Assembly (NCBI GenBank): GCA_045637485.1
Contig: JAZTZK010000065.1
Location: 1-6,587 of the forward strand
Origin: UBA2862 sp045637485
GTDB taxonomy: Bacteria > Bacillota > Clostridia > Christensenellales > Aristaeellaceae
Direction of reading: 5' to 3'
DNA: 6,587 nucleotides
The notes below the pieces were generated by a model. It was not told where the DNA came from and did not search any database. It was given only the letters and a program-made list of their open reading frames with translations. A program made the translations under genes and the position numbers. This document shows positions 3,910 through 6,587 of the stretch, piece by piece. How positions within the stretch are numbered: the stretch's first letter is position 1; every line of letters begins with the position of its first letter.

Positions 3910-6438
3910 ATGACATTCGATGTAAAGGGCATGACCTGCGCGGCGTGCAGCGCCCATGTGGAGAAGAGTGTGCGCAAGCTGGAGGGCGTCAGTGACGTGG
4001 CGGTGAGCCTGTTGACCAATTCGATGGAGGTCCGGTTCGATCCCGCCGCCGTCACCCCGGACGCCATCTGCAGGGCGGTGGCCTCCGGCGGCTACAGCGC
4101 CGCTCCACGGGGTGAGGCCGCGGAGACGTCGCAAAAGGCCGAGCGGCCCGACCATACGGCGGAGCTGAAGGCCATGCGCGACCGGCTGATCGCTTCCTTC
4201 GCGCTGCTGATCGCTCTGATGTACGTGGCGATGGGTCACATGCTGCATCTGCCGATGCCCATGGCACTGCACAGGCCCATGTTCAACGGCCTTGTACAGC
4301 TGCTGCTGGTGATCCCGGCCATCATTATCAACCGAGGCTACTTCATCAATGGCTTTAAGGCGCTGTTCCACCTGGCGCCCAACATGAACAGCCTGATCTG
4401 CGTGGGCGCGACGGCTGGGCTGGGCTACAGCCTGGCGGTGCTGCTGGGTGTGGCGCTGAAGCTGGACGCCGGCGAGACCGTGGCCATGGCGGACTACTAC
4501 TTCGACGCCAGCGTAATGATTCCCACGCTGATCTCTGTGGGCAAGTATCTGGAGGCGAAGGCCAAGGGCCGCACCAGCGAGGCCATCTCCCGGCTGGTGG
4601 ACCTGGCGCCCCGGAGGGCCAATGTGATCCGGGACGGCGTTGAAACGGAGATCGACGCCAGCCGACTGGCCGTTGGCGACGTGGTGATCGTGCGGGAGGG
4701 CCAGACCGTGCCCACCGACGGCGTGATCCTCGAGGGCCACGGCAGCCTGGACCAGTCGATGCTCACCGGCGAGAGCGTGCCCGTGGACCTGTCCGTGGGC
4801 GACGAGGTGGTGGGCGCCACCATCAATCGGGGTGGCAGCTTTACCTTCCGCGCCACCAGGGTGGGCGAGGACACGGCGCTTCAAAAGATCGTGCGACTGG
4901 TGGAGGCGGCGGCGAACTCGAAGGCCCCCATTTCCCGGTTGGCCGACCGGGTCAGCGGCGTGTTTGTGCCCGTGGTGATGGGCATCGCGCTGGCGACATT
5001 CATCGTATGGCTGGCCATCGGCGGCGGAGTGCCCGCGGCGCTGAAGCACGCCATAGCGGTGCTGGTGATCTCCTGTCCCTGCGCGCTGGGCCTGGCGACG
5101 CCCACGGCCATCATGGTGGGCACCGGCAATGGCGCGGAGCTGGGGATCATGATCCGGTCCGCCGCTTCGCTGGAGATGGCCCATTCCATCGACTGCGTGG
5201 CCTTTGACAAGACCGGCACGCTGACCCAGGGCCAGATGCGGCTGACCGGCATCAACGCCGCCGTCGACGGCAATGACGCCTTGCGGCTGGCGGCGTCGGT
5301 GGAGAAGCTGAGCACCCATCCCATCGCGGCGGCCATCGTGGCGGCGGCAAGCGGCGACCCGTCCCCGGTCACCGACTACGAGACCTTCCCCGGCAGGGGT
5401 GTGGCGGGCGTCGTCGAGGGTCGGCGCATACAGGTCGGCAAGGCCGGCTGGATGGACGAGCTGGGCGTGGACACCGCCCCGATGTCGGCCTGGGCCGACG
5501 AAATGGCCGCCTCCGGCGCGACGGTGATGTTTGCCGCCGAGGATGGCCGACTGCTGGCGGGTTTTGCGCTGGCGGACGCCCTGCGTCCCACCAGTGCCGC
5601 CGCGGTTTCCGACCTGAGCGCCCTGGGCGTGCGCACCGTGATGCTTACCGGCGACAACGAACGGGCCGCGAAGGCCATCGGCGGCCAGCTGGGGGTCAGT
5701 GAGGTGCGCGCACAGCTGCTGCCCCAGGACAAGCAGGACGTGATTGCCGACCTGCAAAGCCAGGGCAAAAGGGTGATGATGGTGGGCGACGGCATCAACG
5801 ACGCCCCGGCGCTGGTGAAGGCGGACCTGGGCGCGGCGGTGGGCCAGGGAACGGACGTGGCCATCGAGAGCGCCGACGTGGTGCTGATGCGGGACGACCC
5901 CCGCCTGGCCGCGGGCGTCATCCGGCTGGGCCGCGCTGTGATCCGCAACATCAGGCAGAACCTGTTCTGGGCGTTCTTCTACAACCTGATCGGCATCCCC
6001 ATCGCCGCCGGGGCGCTGAGCAGCCTGGGCATCGAGCTGAATCCGATGATTGCCGCCGCCGCCATGAGCCTGAGCAGCGTATGTGTGGTCACCAACGCCC
6101 TGCGCCTGCGCCGCTTCCGCCTGGACCTGCCGGACGCCGGTCCCGCCGCCCCGACTGACGGGGCACAGCCCGTGGCCATGGTCCACACCGACCTGTCTAC
6201 TGTGGATTCCATTGACAGCAATACCAATATCAAGGAGGACAAGACCATGAAGAAGACCGTGAAGATCGAAGGCATGATGTGCCAGATGTGCGTCAAGCAC
6301 GTGAAGAGCGCCCTCTCCGCCCTGGACCCCGGTGTGGAGGTGTCCCTGGAAAACAAGTGCGCCAGCATCGACGAGAACGTCGCCGACGACGCGATCAAGG
6401 CCGCCGTGAAGGAGGCGGGGTACGAGGTCGTGGCGTAA
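3910..6438 (+). CDS. copA: Cu(I)-exporting P1B-type ATPase CopA with a C-terminal CopZ-like domain
   Basis: CopA uses ATP to move Cu(I) out across the cytoplasmic membrane. It begins 12 nt after csoR, with GGGAG (3899-3903) 6 nt before the ATG, and has 842 residues. In order: an N-terminal metal-binding HMA domain (1-65, GMTC10AAC13); TM1-4 (about 93-112, 126-145, 157-180, 196-215); the actuator domain with TGES (286-289); TM5 (about 351-375); TM6 with the copper-path CPC (389-391); the phosphorylated DKTGT (Asp433); the nucleotide-binding HP (470-471); TGDN (580-583); GDGINDAP (from 626); TM7 with Tyr691-Asn692; and TM8 with Met719-Ser-x-Ser-Ser. CPC, YN and MxxSS together specify the Cu(I) subgroup (P1B-1). 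The TM1-TM2 outer loop is rich in Met and His. Unusually, the frame runs on after the core (about residue 733) through a linker to a second HMA domain (780-842, Cys791 and Cys794), which also appears to have its own translation start. Many CopA proteins of similar core length stop near TM8. Confidence 0.95.
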   Translation: MTFDVKGMTCAACSAHVEKSVRKLEGVSDVAVSLLTNSMEVRFDPAAVTPDAICRAVASGGYSAAPRGEAAETSQKAERPDHTAELKAMRDRLIASFALLIALMYVAMGHMLHLPMPMALHRPMFNGLVQLLLVIPAIIINRGYFINGFKALFHLAPNMNSLICVGATAGLGYSLAVLLGVALKLDAGETVAMADYYFDASVMIPTLISVGKYLEAKAKGRTSEAISRLVDLAPRRANVIRDGVETEIDASRLAVGDVVIVREGQTVPTDGVILEGHGSLDQSMLTGESVPVDLSVGDEVVGATINRGGSFTFRATRVGEDTALQKIVRLVEAAANSKAPISRLADRVSGVFVPVVMGIALATFIVWLAIGGGVPAALKHAIAVLVISCPCALGLATPTAIMVGTGNGAELGIMIRSAASLEMAHSIDCVAFDKTGTLTQGQMRLTGINAAVDGNDALRLAASVEKLSTHPIAAAIVAAASGDPSPVTDYETFPGRGVAGVVEGRRIQVGKAGWMDELGVDTAPMSAWADEMAASGATVMFAAEDGRLLAGFALADALRPTSAAAVSDLSALGVRTVMLTGDNERAAKAIGGQLGVSEVRAQLLPQDKQDVIADLQSQGKRVMMVGDGINDAPALVKADLGAAVGQGTDVAIESADVVLMRDDPRLAAGVIRLGRAVIRNIRQNLFWAFFYNLIGIPIAAGALSSLGIELNPMIAAAAMSLSSVCVVTNALRLRRFRLDLPDAGPAAPTDGAQPVAMVHTDLSTVDSIDSNTNIKEDKTMKKTVKIEGMMCQMCVKHVKSALSALDPGVEVSLENKCASIDENVADDAIKAAVKEAGYEVVA
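6232..6249 (+). promoter_or_regulatory. Internal ribosome binding site and start codon inside copA
   Basis: AAGGAGG (6232-6238) is a perfect anti-Shine-Dalgarno match, 8 nt before the ATG at 6247-6249, in the copA frame. It is stronger than the site of copA itself (GGGAG). The preceding 40 nt or so (about 6195-6235) are visibly richer in A and T than the rest of copA, which would keep the site open. Confidence 0.6.
6247..6438 (+). CDS. copZ: Nested in-frame CopZ-like copper chaperone (probable second product of copA)
   Basis: Starting at the internal ATG gives a complete 63-residue HMA protein, the normal size for a free CopZ chaperone, which carries Cu(I) in the cytoplasm and hands it to CopA and CsoR. 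It has the MxCxxC copper site as MMC12QMC15, then the helix Val-Lys-His-Val-Lys-Ser-Ala-Leu, and ends in the usual Ala-Gly-Tyr-Glu-Val. The start has a perfect ribosome binding site (6232-6238) at ideal distance. The sequence before it is a linker without the conserved look of either domain. No stop codon separates it from copA, so the same residues also form the C-terminus of the full-length pump. That the short protein is made is inference; the alternative is that it exists only as the fused domain. Confidence 0.55.
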   Translation: MKKTVKIEGMMCQMCVKHVKSALSALDPGVEVSLENKCASIDENVADDAIKAAVKEAGYEVVA

Positions 6439-6480
6439 ACCAGGCTGACGCAATGAACGCAATAGTTCCCATCCCCCCTT

Positions 6481-6548
6481 GCGGCGACCCGCCATAGCGG
6501 CGAGCTTTGCTCGCCGGAGGCATGTATGGCGAGCAATGCCCGCCGCTA
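6481..6548. repeat. Cluster of GC-rich palindromes downstream of copA
   Basis: CGGCGAGC (6498-6505) and GCTCGCCG (6509-6516) form an 8-bp hairpin with a TTT loop. GGCGAGC recurs at 6528-6534, so the right arm has two possible partners. TAGCGGCG (6495-6502) also pairs with CGCCGCTA (6541-6548), which could enclose the whole unit. GCGGCGA occurs directly repeated at 6481-6487 and 6497-6503. There is no U-tract. It resembles a dispersed REP-like intergenic repeat and could also slow transcription or protect the 3' end of the copA mRNA. Confidence 0.55.
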
Positions 6549-6587
6549 CGGATATGTGCCGATCTGCTTGAAGGGTGAATGGTAACG

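Noticed and set aside
5764..5775. An A-run in copA as a frameshift site like that of E. coli copA
   Set aside because: It is not a proper slippery heptamer, it lies in the ATP-binding domain, and I see no stimulating structure or useful stop in the shifted frame.
6212..6217. TTGACA just before the nested copZ start, as an internal promoter
   Set aside because: No -10 sequence occurs at 16-18 nt; that position is the ribosome binding site AGGAGG.
3253..6495. A 1080-codon open frame on the minus strand across copA and csoR
   Set aside because: It is antisense to genes with complete known motifs. Its composition (very rich in His, Gly, Gln, Arg) is what the GC-rich third positions of copA produce, and it has no sensible domains.

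Overview
The window looks like chromosomal DNA from a GC-rich, Clostridia-type member of the Bacillota, perhaps a gut or rumen anaerobe. The reasons are strong AGGAGG-type ribosome binding sites, clear sigma-A promoters (one is TTGACA-N17-TATAAT), GTG/TTG start candidates, secreted proteins with Gram-positive-style signal peptides, and a csoR-copA copper operon of the Firmicutes kind. The exact genus cannot be read from the sequence.

Layout. (1) 1-336: a short minus-strand gene for a two-helix membrane protein, with its own well-formed promoter (433-438 / 410-415) and a hairpin at the window edge that may be its terminator. (2) 337-611: a divergent promoter region. (3) 624-3442: three plus-strand genes for exported proteins. 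They are an SH3-domain protein with an uncharacterised His/Cys-containing C-terminal domain, a PTP-like inositol phosphatase (phytase-type cysteine phosphatase), and a protein made of two copies of one beta-rich domain joined by a poly-aspartate linker. The gaps between them hold perfect 12-bp inverted repeats without U-tracts. (4) 3457-6438: a copper-homeostasis operon. A GC-rich hairpin ends the previous unit, a consensus promoter follows, and two CsoR-box-like palindromes lie 31 bp apart (about three helical turns). Then come csoR and, 12 nt later, copA. (5) 6439-6587: non-coding DNA with a cluster of palindromic GC-rich repeats.

How the copper genes probably work together: CsoR represses its own operon until Cu(I) binds its Cys-His-Cys site. 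CopA then pumps Cu(I) out of the cytoplasm. The most interesting point is the 3' end of copA. The frame continues without a stop past the eighth transmembrane helix, through a linker of about 45 residues, into a complete CopZ-like chaperone domain. A perfect AAGGAGG with an ATG 8 nt downstream lies in that linker, in frame. The gene therefore seems able to give two products, a pump with a tethered C-terminal chaperone and a free 63-residue CopZ, without a separate gene. This is the same outcome that E. coli copA reaches by frameshifting, but here apparently by internal initiation.
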